The notes under the pieces: model-generated
Database searches by the model: none
What the model was told of the DNA's origin: nothing
What the model saw: only the letters and a program-made list of their open reading frames with translations
Shown here: positions 17,211-26,030 of the stretch, in pieces
How positions within the stretch are numbered: position 1 is the first letter of the stretch
Layout of the letters: every line of letters begins with the position of its first letter
Assembly: GCA_963726125.1 (NCBI GenBank)
Contig: CAVSBG010000019.1
Location: 62,001 to 126,000, forward strand
Direction: 5' to 3'
DNA from: JAMXLO01 sp963726125
Lineage (GTDB): Bacteria > Pseudomonadota > Alphaproteobacteria > Acetobacterales > Acetobacteraceae
DNA length: 64,000 nucleotides
Program-made: the position numbers and the translations under genes

Positions 17211-18335
17211 ATGAATATGCCCGTGCTCGAGCGCCGGCCCGAAACCGCCAGGGAAAGCATCAACCCCAGCTTTACCGGCTTCATCGATTGCGATGTGCAT
17301 CCGTTCTTCAAGTCGGCGGACGAGTTCGATGAATTCCTGCCGCAGCGTTGGCGCGAGCATCGCCGGACGATTGGCGGGCGGACGCGGCAGGGCCTCGGCA
17401 AGGCTTCGAACTATCCGCGGATGTCGCCGGGCAATGGGCAGCGCATGGACGCCTGGCCGCCGGATGGCAGCCACCCTGGCTCCGATCTGCCGTTCATGCA
17501 GGAACAACTGCTGGACAAGTTCAACATCGCCTACGGGATGTTGGCCCCTCTGGTTGGCGGCGCGGGCGGCGAGCGCAACGTCGAGTTCGGTTCGGCGATG
17601 GCGACCGCGGTGAACGAGTGGCAGTTGGCGCGGTGGTGCGATCCGGATCCCCGGCTGAAGGCCGCCGTGCAGGTGAACGTCGAGCATGAGAAGGCGGCGA
17701 TCGCGGAGATCGAGAAGCGCGCCGGTGATCGTCGCTTCGCGCAGGTACAGATCCCGCCGCGCGGGCTGGAGCCGCTAGGTCGCCGCCGCTACTGGCCGAT
17801 CCTGGAAGCCTGTGCAGCGAATGGACTGCCGGTGTCGCTGCATCTCGGTGGCACCGGCGGACATGCCTCGACCGGCGGCGGGCATCCGTCGTTCTACCAC
17901 GAGGAGCATCCGTCCTACGTGCAGACGATGCAGACGCTGGTGACGTCGCTGGTCTGCGAAGGCGTGTTCGAGCAGATGCCGAAGCTGAAGATCGTCCTGG
18001 TGGAGGGCGGGTTTGCCTGGATGCCGGCGCTGTGCTGGCGGCTCGACAAGAATTGGAAGAAGCTGCGGGCGGAAGTGCCGTTCCTGCGGCGCAAGCCATC
18101 AGAGTATATACGCGAGCATATATGGCTGACCACCCAGCCGATCGAGGAGCCGGAGCGGCCGCGCGACATGTTGTCCACATTGGAGTGGATCGGTGTGGAT
18201 CGGATCATGTTCTCGACGGACTATCCGCATTGGGATCAGGACGACCCGCGGTTCGCGTTCAAGATCGCGTTGCCGGAGGAATGGAAGCGCAAGATCTATC
18301 ATGACAACGCCGCTGCCGTGTACGGCCTCGATTGA
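17211..18335 (+). CDS. amidohydrolase-2 family protein, second of a pair
   Basis: The 374-aa paralogue of the preceding protein shows FIDCDVHPFFKSADEF, PVSLHLGGTGGHAS, VEGGFAWMPALCWRLDKNWK and the C-terminal FSTDYPHWDQDDPR. Metal ligands expected for the family (D-x-H, His, His, Asp) are all present. AGGAAG precedes the ATG at 17211 and only about 19 bases separate it from the previous stop, so the two are co-transcribed. Its TGA is separated from the Rieske gene ATG by three bases. Confidence 0.86.
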   Translation: MNMPVLERRPETARESINPSFTGFIDCDVHPFFKSADEFDEFLPQRWREHRRTIGGRTRQGLGKASNYPRMSPGNGQRMDAWPPDGSHPGSDLPFMQEQLLDKFNIAYGMLAPLVGGAGGERNVEFGSAMATAVNEWQLARWCDPDPRLKAAVQVNVEHEKAAIAEIEKRAGDRRFAQVQIPPRGLEPLGRRRYWPILEACAANGLPVSLHLGGTGGHASTGGGHPSFYHEEHPSYVQTMQTLVTSLVCEGVFEQMPKLKIVLVEGGFAWMPALCWRLDKNWKKLRAEVPFLRRKPSEYIREHIWLTTQPIEEPERPRDMLSTLEWIGVDRIMFSTDYPHWDQDDPRFAFKIALPEEWKRKIYHDNAAAVYGLD

Positions 18336-18338
18336 GTG

Positions 18339-18752
18339 ATGAGCCGCCACGTCGTCGCGACCATTGACGAAATCGCGCCTGGCACGTGCAAGGTTGTGAC
18401 GATCAATGGGCGCGAGATTGGCGTGTTCAACGTCAATCAGGAGTTCTTTGCGCTGATCAACCGCTGCCCGCATCAGGGCGCTCCACTGTGCCGTGGTGCG
18501 ATCGTCAGCCGGCTTGAAGCGCCGATGCCGGGCGATTACCGGCTGACGCGGCAGGGCGAAATGTTGCGCTGTCCGTGGCACTGCTGGGAGTTCGATATCC
18601 GCACCGGACAATCGTGGTGCGATCCCGACAGCGTCCACGCACGGACCTACGCGGTGGAGGTGGAACCCGGCGAGTTGCTCGCGAAGGGGCCATTCATGGC
18701 GGAGACGGTGCCAGTCTCGGTCGAGCAGAAGTACGTGGTGGTGACGGTCTAG
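18339..18752 (+). CDS. Rieske [2Fe-2S] ferredoxin-like protein
   Basis: The 137-aa soluble Rieske protein has cluster ligands in CPHQGAPLC (Cys, His) and CPWHCWEFD (Cys, His), with a small insertion between them (SRLEAPMPGDYRLTRQ). It would carry electrons to an oxygenase or related enzyme. It is the last gene of the amidohydrolase run. A GTG at 18336 directly precedes the ATG used here. Its TAG stop shares the palindrome CTAG (18749-18752) with the convergent gene's stop. Confidence 0.88.
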   Translation: MSRHVVATIDEIAPGTCKVVTINGREIGVFNVNQEFFALINRCPHQGAPLCRGAIVSRLEAPMPGDYRLTRQGEMLRCPWHCWEFDIRTGQSWCDPDSVHARTYAVEVEPGELLAKGPFMAETVPVSVEQKYVVVTV

Positions 18753-19085
18753 CCAGTCGATCGCTCAGCGATGCGCCTGCGTCTGGCGAGTTCCTCGCGT
18801 GCCTTGTCGAACGAGAGTCGAGATGGCGCGACGATCCGGGCCGTCACTCCGACGCGCGTGCATGTGTTCCAAAACTGCCAGCAGTTCCTCCGCGGTCGCC
18901 AGATCGCCGGAGATGCAGGCGTCCTGGAACAGATCCTCGACGCGGTCACCCAACCGGCGCCGAAAGGTCCGACTGATTCGGCCAAGGATGCCTTGCGGGT
19001 CGTAGAGCTGGATTGGACGTAGCAGGTCGGGCGGGGCAAGCCGCGCGTCGGAGGCGACCGGCAGGAAGCGGCGCAGCATCGACAT
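18749..19085 (-). CDS. uncharacterised ~111-aa protein, one apparent frameshift
   Basis: The first three quarters read MSMLRRFLPVASDARLAPPD...LYDPQGILGRISRTFRRRLGD...GDLATAEELLAVLEHMHAR in one frame. A natural, basic C-terminus (VTARIVAPSRLSFDKAREEL...) continues in the next frame from about 18860. Deleting one base of a GG around 18862 restores a 111-residue protein ending at TAG 18749. It is mostly helical and probably cytoplasmic. I recognise no named family, but the composition and frame fit suggest a genuine conserved alphaproteobacterial protein. Confidence 0.6.
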
Positions 19086-19344
19086 CCCAGGCCCATCTCG
19101 GTCGTGCCATCGGGCGTGATGGTCAGTCCCCGGATGGTCTCTATGTCAATCGATCGGTTCTCCCGCGAATGACGAACGCGAGAGGGCGGCACCACGCCGC
19201 AGACGCGGCACAGATGGTTACGCGGGCCTGCGCGCCCTGGTGGACTCGGTTCGGCCACGTTCTGCCGCGTGCATCGGCCACTTGGACAGAAGGCGACTTA
19301 TCCCGGTCGTCCGATGGGTGATGCCTGGCCCCGTTACGGCGGCG

Positions 19345-19554
19345 TCAGGCGGCCTCGTCCGGTTCTTTGGCAGTTCCCTTGCCGGCGGTCACCTCGGTCG
19401 GCTTCGTCGCAGACAACTCGCTGCCCCCGGCGTCGGCCTTGGCCTCATAATCCGCCGCCATCTTCAGCAGCCGCAGCTTTGAGGCTTCTCGGTCCTGGGT
19501 TTCGGCCATGCCCCGGAAACGCGCGGCCTCCTCACGAAGAAATTTCGGATGCAT
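19345..19554 (-). CDS. small helical protein, 69 aa
   Basis: Reads MHPKFLREEAARFRGMAETQ then DREASKLRLLKMAADYEAKA, followed by a Ser/Thr/Lys-rich tail. The N-terminal 40 residues resemble a widespread short helical protein of unknown function in alphaproteobacteria (pattern: aromatic-Arg...LRLLxMAADYE). AGAGG lies seven bases before the ATG at 19554. It has no neighbours in the same direction. Likely a genuine monocistronic gene. Confidence 0.65.
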   Translation of the reverse strand: MHPKFLREEAARFRGMAETQDREASKLRLLKMAADYEAKADAGGSELSATKPTEVTAGKGTAKEPDEAA

Positions 19555-19586
19555 CGGCAATCCTCTCGGGGTTGGGGGACACCGTC

Positions 19587-20509
19587 ATGACAGCCGGAGG
19601 CTTCGTCAGACCTGAGGATGGCAATAGGGATAAAGGGGATGTGTGGATGCAAGGCAGCGAGCACAAGTCATGGCGAGCGACAACCGAGGCCCGACGGATG
19701 GCTGCTAGCGCCTTGGGACGTCTACACCCGCAGCAACTGATCCAACTGCTTCGGCGTGCCTACGGCGAGTTCGTGCCGGTTGATGACGTATGGATGCGCG
19801 CCGATGGACGCCTGATCGACCCGTTCCGCCCGCAGATCCAGCCAAACGGCTTCGCATCGGAAGGCGAGTATCACGCCGATCGCCGGCAGCATTTCGCGGC
19901 GATCCAGCGCGCGGTCAGTTCTCTGAATGTTTTTGTGTTCACGCTTGGCTTGACCGAGACCTGGGTCTCATGCGTTGATGGCGCGGCCTATCCGCTGTGC
20001 CCCGGTGTGGGTGGCGGCAAGTTCGATGAGGCGCGACACGCGTTCGTCAATCTCTCGGTGTCGGAGGTTGTCGCTGACACTGAGGCCGCGATCGATCTCA
20101 TTCGAGCAGTGAACCCCAAAGCATGCGTGATCTGACCGTCTCGCCAGTGCCACTGGTGGCGACTGCGGAGGATAGGAGCGTGTTAGTCTCGACCACCTAT
20201 TCCAAGGCCGTTCTGCGCGTAGCGGCCGAACAGGTGTCCTCCGGGCGAGACTATGTCGCCTATTTTTCGTCGTATGAGATCGTCACCGGGAACCATGCCG
20301 GCAATCGCTATTTCGCCAGCGATCTGCGGTCGGTGACCCCGGAAGGCGTTGCGCACGTCATGCGGCTGTTCATGCGGTATTATGCGGCGGGCCAGAGCGC
20401 CGCTCCCGCGCCGGTCGACTCACGAGACCGAACGGAGACCAAGGCGCTCCAGCAGATGGAGGCCGGCGGGGCGGTCATCTGTGATGGGATAGCGCTGGAG
20501 CGGGCTTAG
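19587..20509 (+). pseudogene. GSCFA-domain protein remnant, frameshifted and 5'-truncated
   Basis: The translation from about 19740 carries family segments: LLRRAYGEFVPVDDVW, DPFRPQIQPNGFAS, FTLGLTETWVSCVDGAAYPLCPG, then after a break TVSPVPLVATAEDRSVLVSTTYSKAVLR. The break is at about 20131, where one C appears missing (ATCTGACC instead of ATCCTGACC). A second missing base near 19730 would restore the usual VYTPQQL stretch. The defining N-terminal GSCFA motif is absent upstream, so the gene lacks its start even if the frameshifts are errors. GSCFA proteins are hydrolase-like and often occur beside glycan or lipid genes. Confidence 0.7.
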
Positions 20510-20928
20510 CTGCCCGGGACGGGAGATTGCGCGCCATCCTCGAGGCGGTGGTCTCATGCCGATGAAGATGCATTGCTCGCCCCGGCTCCGTCCCGGTTGG
20601 GCCTTATGCCACTGAGCTGAATCTGCCAGCGGCCAAGCGATGATGTTCTGGCGATGACCAAGGCGCACCTGATCAAACCCGGCGTGCGCCCACAGCCTAC
20701 AGCTCCCGCCAAGCTTGGCATCGCATTCTGGGATTGGCTTGGCGACCGTCTCCGCATCCCTGACCAGCAACGTTCCATGTCCGTTAGACCACGTCCGCTG
20801 TCGACGAAACACCGCATGAAGCCCCTGCCGGGGGGTTGCCCCTGTTACGCCACCGGTTGACATCGCCGCATATCACTGTGAACCGCGGCTCGAAAATCGA
20901 CGCCCAAACTACCCCGACGCCGGCGCGA
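20510..20928. other. gene-free stretch between two convergent remnants
   Basis: Short frames here have no recognisable content or ribosome site, and no clear repeat or hairpin stands out. Confidence 0.5.
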
Positions 20929-22935
20929 TCAGGCGGCAGGTGCCGCGACACCCTTCCTGCGCTGATCCCTCAGCGCCGCACGACCTCGCACCCAGGCTTC
21001 ACGGTCTCTGCCGCGTTCATAGCTGCCCCTGAAATACCAATCGGTGCCGCTTTTCGGAACCGCGTCATTCAAACGCGGCATCCAATCCGCTAGAGCTCCG
21101 AGGTTCAGCGTTCGCCAAGAGGGTGCCGCATGCTGCAGTGCAATTGTGGGAACATCGGGTCTGAAATCTCCGAACGGTCCGCAGAGCACCAGACAATCAT
21201 ATGTGGCCGTCAAGGTGCCGAGTATGTTCGGCGCATGGCTCGCCACCCGGACGTATCGCTTTCCGAACCGCTCAAGCTGCTGGACCAGATACGGCACGCT
21301 CGATACCTGCCCGGCGATGATGAAACTGTCGAAATGCTGAACGATCACGTCGACAGCATCAGCGTTAATCATGTGGGAACAGAAATGTGCCGGGTCGCTC
21401 ACCTGTAGCCGCGATCCGCGGCGCACGTGTACGGGTCGGAGTGGTTGCGAGAGCTTCTCGATCCAAGTTAGAATTGCCGCTGTGAATGCGTCAGGGTCAA
21501 GGGCGTCGACTGTTCCGCGCTCGCAGTACTCCCAGTGTTCAGTGAACGGCTCGAATGTTGGAATGGTCGCCACACGGAAGACCGGCGCGCGCAGATAGCG
21601 CCCAAGGGCAAGAAGGCTTTCGCTCGATGCCGTCAATGGGATGTCGAGGCCGTCCACGACACTCACGGGCAGCTTGTGGTGGTCTTTGACATATTTCTGC
21701 CAGCGGATAGAGATCAAGTCGCTGCGGGGGTCGCGCTCAAGATTATGGCTTAGTACCCGGGTAAGTGGACTCGCATAGGAACGCCAGATCCGCAATGTCG
21801 TCGGTGATGATGAGGCTGGCGTTCTTCAGGCTTTCCAGCACTGAATTCACCGCCCGAAATGGTTCCGGATCGAGCCGCGGCTGGAAATAGTCCCTGAAGA
21901 TGAGGTCCGACAGCACGATGGGCGAGGGCGGCAGGCAATGATGCTCCCAGGTTACGCGGCAACCCAGGGTCTCTTCCAGCCGGCCTATATGCGTCTCACT
22001 GAGCTTGGCGACGGTATGGCGATCGGCGAGTGAGACTATCCGAATCCCGACCTCATCTGGCACTGCCGTTGCCGGCATCCGCAGTGCGCTCTCGATCTCG
22101 CGCAGAGAACGGTCGGGGTCGAAGGAAAGGTCGGTACCCTTAAGGATGATCCGCAGGATAGTTTGTGATAGCGAGTCGAGTACGGCCTTCACCGGCGCAT
22201 CCCAGTCGGCACTCGGGAATAAGGCGCGCATCTCCGCGGCTGGATCACGAGCGCCGGTGTCGGATCGACGGGCCGCCGCTTTGACGGCCAGCCAGTCGGC
22301 GCGCGACTTACGGCGATTGAACTTGCCGGACGATGTCTTGGTCAGGAATCGCGGGGTACGAACGCGACATCAACCTGATCAAGTCCCGTCGCCTCCGTCA
22401 GCGCGGCACCGATGCGGGGTCCGTCGTCTCGATCGAAGAAGTCTTGGCTTTCGATCAGCAGCAGCGGCGTTTCGGTGCCGATCCGATCATCACGCAGCGC
22501 CAGAGTAACAGCACGGCCGCGGATGTCAGGAAAAATTTCGTTCAGGCGCAGATCGATGTCAGACAAGTAATCCTTACGCCCGGCCTGGATCAACAAGTCC
22601 TGCTTACGCCCGGAAACGAACAGCTCACCGTTGATGAGTTCACCCAGGTCACCGGTGGGATAGTAGCCTTCCGCATCGCGGATATCCTGACCGCCGATGT
22701 AGGCGACCAGGGAGGTTTCGCTGCGAACATAGATCTCACCGTCGACAATCTTTAACTCGACGCCGTGGATTGGCCGGCCGCAGCACACCGTCTCGATGCC
22801 ATCGATTTCTCCGACGCGGCATCCGTCCGCCAGCGAGACGGCAAAGATGTTCTCCGCCATCGCGTCGCCCGAATGGTAACAAGAGAAATACGGTTGCGTG
22901 ATACAACCGGCGGGCGAGCAAAGCTCTGCTCTTCA
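20929..22935 (-). pseudogene. acyl-AMP ligase C-terminal half fused to a large unknown domain, 5'-truncated
   Basis: Three consecutive frames join into one product. From 22935: YFSCY...AMAENIFAVSL, GYYPTGDLGELINGELFVSG, GRKDYL, then after a lost C near 22355, FLTKTSSGKFNRRKSRADW. These are the hinge, A8 and A10-type motifs of fatty-acyl/acyl-AMP ligases. The chain continues with VLDSLSQTILRII and about 190 residues. After an extra G near 21759 it continues (STYPVLSHNLERDPRSDL...) for about 280 more to the stop at 20929. The N-terminal ~300 residues of the ligase are missing; only about 330 bp separate it from tRNA-Arg. The C-terminal ~480 residues match nothing I recognise. Confidence 0.68.
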
Positions 22936-23260
22936 AAACCACCCCATCCCTTTCCGAAAGCGACCCGAGCAAACGGCAGTTGCCCACAATCAGGGCCGCG
23001 AGAGCCGGGAATGAGAATTCTCGAACCCTGTCGACTGTCCGAGCGGCCCGCGCCGCATCCCGCACCTCGATGCGACCCTGTGCGGCGGCTTCACCGCCCG
23101 GAGCCATGCATCCGTCAATACAACGCGCAACCTGCACCTCCATCGGCGTCCCGGCGTACCGCCTCGGGACGCGCTGGGGACGCAATTTTCGTGAGGTACG
23201 GGTTTACGTCATTGCTACGACGCGACAAAAAACAGGAAATTCGTGGTTTTTTTAGCGGAT
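22936..23260. other. unrecognisable sequence between ligase remnant and tRNA-Arg
   Basis: No credible gene in either strand. It includes AT-rich runs (AAAAAACAGG, GGTTTTTTTAG) just beyond the tRNA 3' end. No integrase fragment and no copy of the tRNA 3' end was found. Confidence 0.45.
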
Positions 23261-23337
23261 TGGCGCGCCCTACTGGACTCGAACCAGTGACCCACAGCTT
23301 AGAAGGCTGTTGCTCTATCCAACTGAGCTAAGGGCGC
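23261..23337 (-). tRNA. tRNA-Arg, anticodon UCU
   Basis: On the minus strand the acceptor 5' strand GCGCCCT (23337-23331) pairs with AGGGCGC, followed by discriminator G and an encoded CCA (23263-23261). The D arm GCTC...GAGC, anticodon stem ACAGC/GCTGT with loop CTTCTAA (anticodon TCT), and T arm ACTGG-TTCGAGT-CCAGT are all intact. Total 77 nt. Its 3' side faces the stretch of truncated genes at 18.7-22.9 kb, the orientation expected if an element had once used it as an integration site. Confidence 0.97.
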
Positions 23338-23538
23338 ATCGTTTGTTTTCAGACGCTTGTGGACAGATCTTTCGTTGTCATGTTCGTCGTCTTCCGCCAG
23401 GTGAGCGCTGGCTGACTACAGCGTGGCACCGGCAGTTTGGATGTAGACCGTCTTCCCAGGCCTGCCAATCGAGCGAGGCATACCATCGTCGCCAGGGCTT
23501 GATTGACGGGTGTCAACTCGGGACCTAACTTGACCTAT

Positions 23539-23748
23539 ATGGTCAAGACCCAGGTGTACCTCCGTCAGGAGGAACTCGATGCCCTGCGCGAGACCGCTGC
23601 CCGATCCGGGTGCAGCGTCGCGCAACTCATCCGCAACGCCATCCGCATGGTCGTGCTGAAGCCGCAGACCACCGGCCCCGTTGCCATCTGGGATGGAGAG
23701 CCGAAACGCACGTCGATCGAACACGATAGTATTTATGACCAACTCTGA
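23539..23748 (+). CDS. vapB: ribbon-helix-helix antitoxin, VapB-like
   Basis: The 69-aa protein starts MVKTQVYLRQEELDALRETA with a short beta strand followed by two helices (SGCSVAQLIRNAIRMVV), the RHH/CopG DNA-binding fold. The C-terminal tail (DGEPKRTSIEHDSIYDQL) would neutralise the toxin. Its TGA shares one base with the ATG of the PIN-domain gene (TGATG), so the two are coupled. Expected to repress its own promoter. Confidence 0.85.
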   Translation: MVKTQVYLRQEELDALRETAARSGCSVAQLIRNAIRMVVLKPQTTGPVAIWDGEPKRTSIEHDSIYDQL

Positions 23749-24164
23749 TGCGGCAGAGCGAGGCGGTCTTCGTCGACAGCGGCGCTTGGATCGCACTGGC
23801 TCTGGCGCGCGACCCGTTGCACGGGCAGGCGCGCGAGCAATGGGACCTGTTGCAGGGGGCCGGCGCTCGGTTGCACACCTCGATTCCCGTCGTGATCGAG
23901 ACCTTCACGTTTCTGGATCGGAACGCCAACCGGCAGGTGGCGCTTACCTGGCAGGAAGCGGTCCAGCAGCGCACGCGGGTTAACGTTCTCCCTTGCGAAC
24001 TGCGCGATCTGGAACAGTCGTGGGAGTATTTTCGCCGCGCCGAGCTGCACAAACTGTCGGCCGTCGACGCCACCAGTTTCGCCATCATGAAGCGCGCGCG
24101 GATCGGGCTTGCCTACACCTTCGATCACCATTTCGCAGTGGTCGGGTTCAGGCTGGTCGGGTAG
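23748..24164 (+). CDS. vapC: PIN-domain toxin VapC
   Basis: The 138-aa PIN ribonuclease shows the first acidic residue in VFVDSGAWIALAL, the Glu in PVVIETFTFL, and the C-terminal acidic pair in SAVDATSFAIMKRARIGLAYTFDHHF. VapC toxins cleave specific RNAs, often tRNA or rRNA, unless bound by VapB. It follows vapB with overlapping codons. The pair sits about 200 bp beyond tRNA-Arg on the other strand. Confidence 0.88.
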   Translation: MRQSEAVFVDSGAWIALALARDPLHGQAREQWDLLQGAGARLHTSIPVVIETFTFLDRNANRQVALTWQEAVQQRTRVNVLPCELRDLEQSWEYFRRAELHKLSAVDATSFAIMKRARIGLAYTFDHHFAVVGFRLVG

Positions 24165-24247
24165 CCACCGCCGCCCGATCCGGTCACTCCGCGGTAGACG
24201 CGCGCGCCAATGGCAGCTTCACTGCACGCCCCAAGGAGGAACACCGC

Positions 24248-25027
24248 ATGGACCTGACCAACCAGGTGGCGCTGGTGACCGGTGCCGGCCAGGGCATCGG
24301 CAAGGCCGCGGCCGAGGCGCTGGCCGAGGCCGGCGCCCACGTCGTCGTCGCCGACATCGATCGCGCCACGGCCTCGGCGGCCGCCGAGGCGATCATGGCC
24401 GGCCAGCGCCGCGCCGCCGCAATCCAGGCGGACGTCGGCGACCTCAAGGAAATCGACCGCATGGTGCAGGAAGCGCTGGCTGCATTCGGCCAGATCGACA
24501 TCCTGGTGAACAACGCCGGCGTGACCCGCCGCGCCGACATCATGGATCTCACCGAGGCGGACTGGGACCGCATCCACCGTGTCAACGCCAAGGGCGTGTT
24601 CTTCTGCCTGCAACGCGTGGCGCGCGAGATGATCCCGCGCCGCAGCGGACGGATCATCAACATCGCCTCGATTGCCGGCAAGGGCTATGCGGGCGCTTCC
24701 AACGTGGCCTACGCGGCCAGCAAGGGCGCCGTCATCGGCATGACGAAGCTGGCGGCATTGCAGCTAGGCAAACACAACATCAACGTCAACGCGGTATGTC
24801 CGGGCGTCACCCGCACAGCGCTGTCGGATGCCAACCTCGCGGTCGCCGCGCAACAGCAAGGCGTCAGCCTGCAGGAGATGGAACACCGCCGCGCGGATGT
24901 CATCCCACTGAAACGTGCCAACGATCCCGAGGACATCGCTGCCATGGTAGTGTTCCTGGCCTCGCCTGGCGCGCGCAACATCACCGGCCAGTCGTTCAAC
25001 GTCGATGGCGGCCTGATCCCCGACTGA
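24248..25027 (+). CDS. short-chain dehydrogenase/reductase (SDR)
   Basis: The 259-aa classical SDR has the NAD(P)-binding TGAGQGIG motif at residues about 12-19, Asp in VVADID (suggesting NAD preference), NNAGV, catalytic Ser, and Tyr/Lys in YAASKGA (YxxxK). The C-terminus carries the family NVDGGLIPD ending. AGGAGG lies about nine bases before the ATG. It is followed after 15 bases by an unknown gene in the same direction, so they probably form an operon. Substrate unknown. Confidence 0.92.
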   Translation: MDLTNQVALVTGAGQGIGKAAAEALAEAGAHVVVADIDRATASAAAEAIMAGQRRAAAIQADVGDLKEIDRMVQEALAAFGQIDILVNNAGVTRRADIMDLTEADWDRIHRVNAKGVFFCLQRVAREMIPRRSGRIINIASIAGKGYAGASNVAYAASKGAVIGMTKLAALQLGKHNINVNAVCPGVTRTALSDANLAVAAQQQGVSLQEMEHRRADVIPLKRANDPEDIAAMVVFLASPGARNITGQSFNVDGGLIPD

Positions 25028-25042
25028 GCACAGGAGAAACCG

Positions 25043-25624
25043 ATGCCCAACGCAGACCCGAACGCCGTGGTCCTGACTGGCGAAAACCCGTTCCTGCGGT
25101 TGAGTGCCACGGATAGCGGCACGAACTTCAGCACCAATGCCAGCTACTGGCGCATCATCACCTGCCCGGCCGGCCCGGGCCATGTGCTGTACCTCAAGAG
25201 CGAGCTGACCGCCGACAAGTGGCGGATCTACTCGGACAACATAGCCATGGCGCGCTGGCTGCAATCGACGGTGCAGGGGATGCTGAATGCCGATCTCCTG
25301 GATGAGTCGATCCCGGTGACCGAGGCGTCGTTCTACAAGGAAGGCGATCCCCGCTACTTCTGGACCGAGGCCGTCTCGGCGCACGACGAGGAGATCGCAC
25401 TGACCTGGTACAACATCGGCGAACCGCTGCTGATCCATACCCAGCCGAATGCTGAACCGGGACGGCCTTATGGGGTGTGTACGGTGCTGATCCCGGCACT
25501 CGGCGCACGACTGACGCGCAATGGGGTGCAGGCGGTGGGCAAGGCGTGGCCTCGGGAGCGCGAGGGGCAGCCGTTCAGCACCTGTGCGCTGGCGTTCTCG
25601 GAGAGCTGGACCGCCGCGCGGTAG
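25043..25624 (+). CDS. uncharacterised protein, 193 aa, co-transcribed with SDR
   Basis: The intact frame begins MPNADPNAVVLTGENPFLRL and is rich in aromatic and acidic residues (YWRIITCPAGPGHVLYLKSE, FYKEGDPRYFWTE). It has no signal peptide or membrane segment. AGGAGAAACCG precedes the ATG, and only 15 bases separate it from the SDR stop, so function is probably linked to the SDR pathway. I do not recognise the family. The alternating hydrophobic pattern and Gly/Pro turns suggest a beta-rich globular fold. Confidence 0.72.
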   Translation: MPNADPNAVVLTGENPFLRLSATDSGTNFSTNASYWRIITCPAGPGHVLYLKSELTADKWRIYSDNIAMARWLQSTVQGMLNADLLDESIPVTEASFYKEGDPRYFWTEAVSAHDEEIALTWYNIGEPLLIHTQPNAEPGRPYGVCTVLIPALGARLTRNGVQAVGKAWPREREGQPFSTCALAFSESWTAAR

Positions 25625-25634
25625 AATCCGGCGA

Positions 25635-26030
25635 TCAGGCGGCCGGCTCGATGTCCGTCTCGGCGAAGTCGTTGCCCTTGAACAGCAGCGGCAGGTTGCG
25701 CACCTTCGCCAGAGCGTAGGCGAACAAATCGCCAAAATTCAGTGAAGCTGGGTGGCCACTGCCTTTGCCGAACGCGACGAATGCACCGAAGGCGGCGTCG
25801 AGGTCGGCCTGGTTGGGCGGCGTGACCTCGAATATCGGCAGGCGGAGCATGTCGTCCGCCAGCACGAGAGCGCGCGGACCGCGACGGCCGTAGACGACCA
25901 TCTTCACCTCCAGCACGGTGGCAGTGCTGATCATGGCCCTGCGTGCCTGCATGATCGCCTGGCGGAAGGCGGCGCGTTCAGGCTCATCGAACACGATGGC
26001 GATGATGGCCGAGGTGTCCACGGCGATCAT
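25635..26030 (-). CDS. vapC: PIN-domain toxin VapC, second locus
   Basis: The 131-aa PIN protein shows the first Asp in MIAVDTSAIIAIV, Glu in ATVLEVKMVV, and the third/fourth acidic residues in LNFGDLFAYALAK and LLFKGNDFAETDI. All four active-site acids are present. Its ATG overlaps the TGA of the upstream gene by four bases (ATGA), the usual toxin-antitoxin arrangement. The partner upstream is unusual. Confidence 0.9.
   Translation of the reverse strand: MIAVDTSAIIAIVFDEPERAAFRQAIMQARRAMISTATVLEVKMVVYGRRGPRALVLADDMLRLPIFEVTPPNQADLDAAFGAFVAFGKGSGHPASLNFGDLFAYALAKVRNLPLLFKGNDFAETDIEPAA

Noticed and set aside
22765..23331. Plus-strand frame with ...GLEPVTHSLEGC...
   Set aside because: It is the antisense of tRNA-Arg read as protein, a well-known artefact, plus the antisense of the ligase remnant.
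23261..23337. Integrated element at tRNA-Arg
   Set aside because: No integrase gene, no direct repeat of the tRNA 3' end found; kept only as a weak inference.
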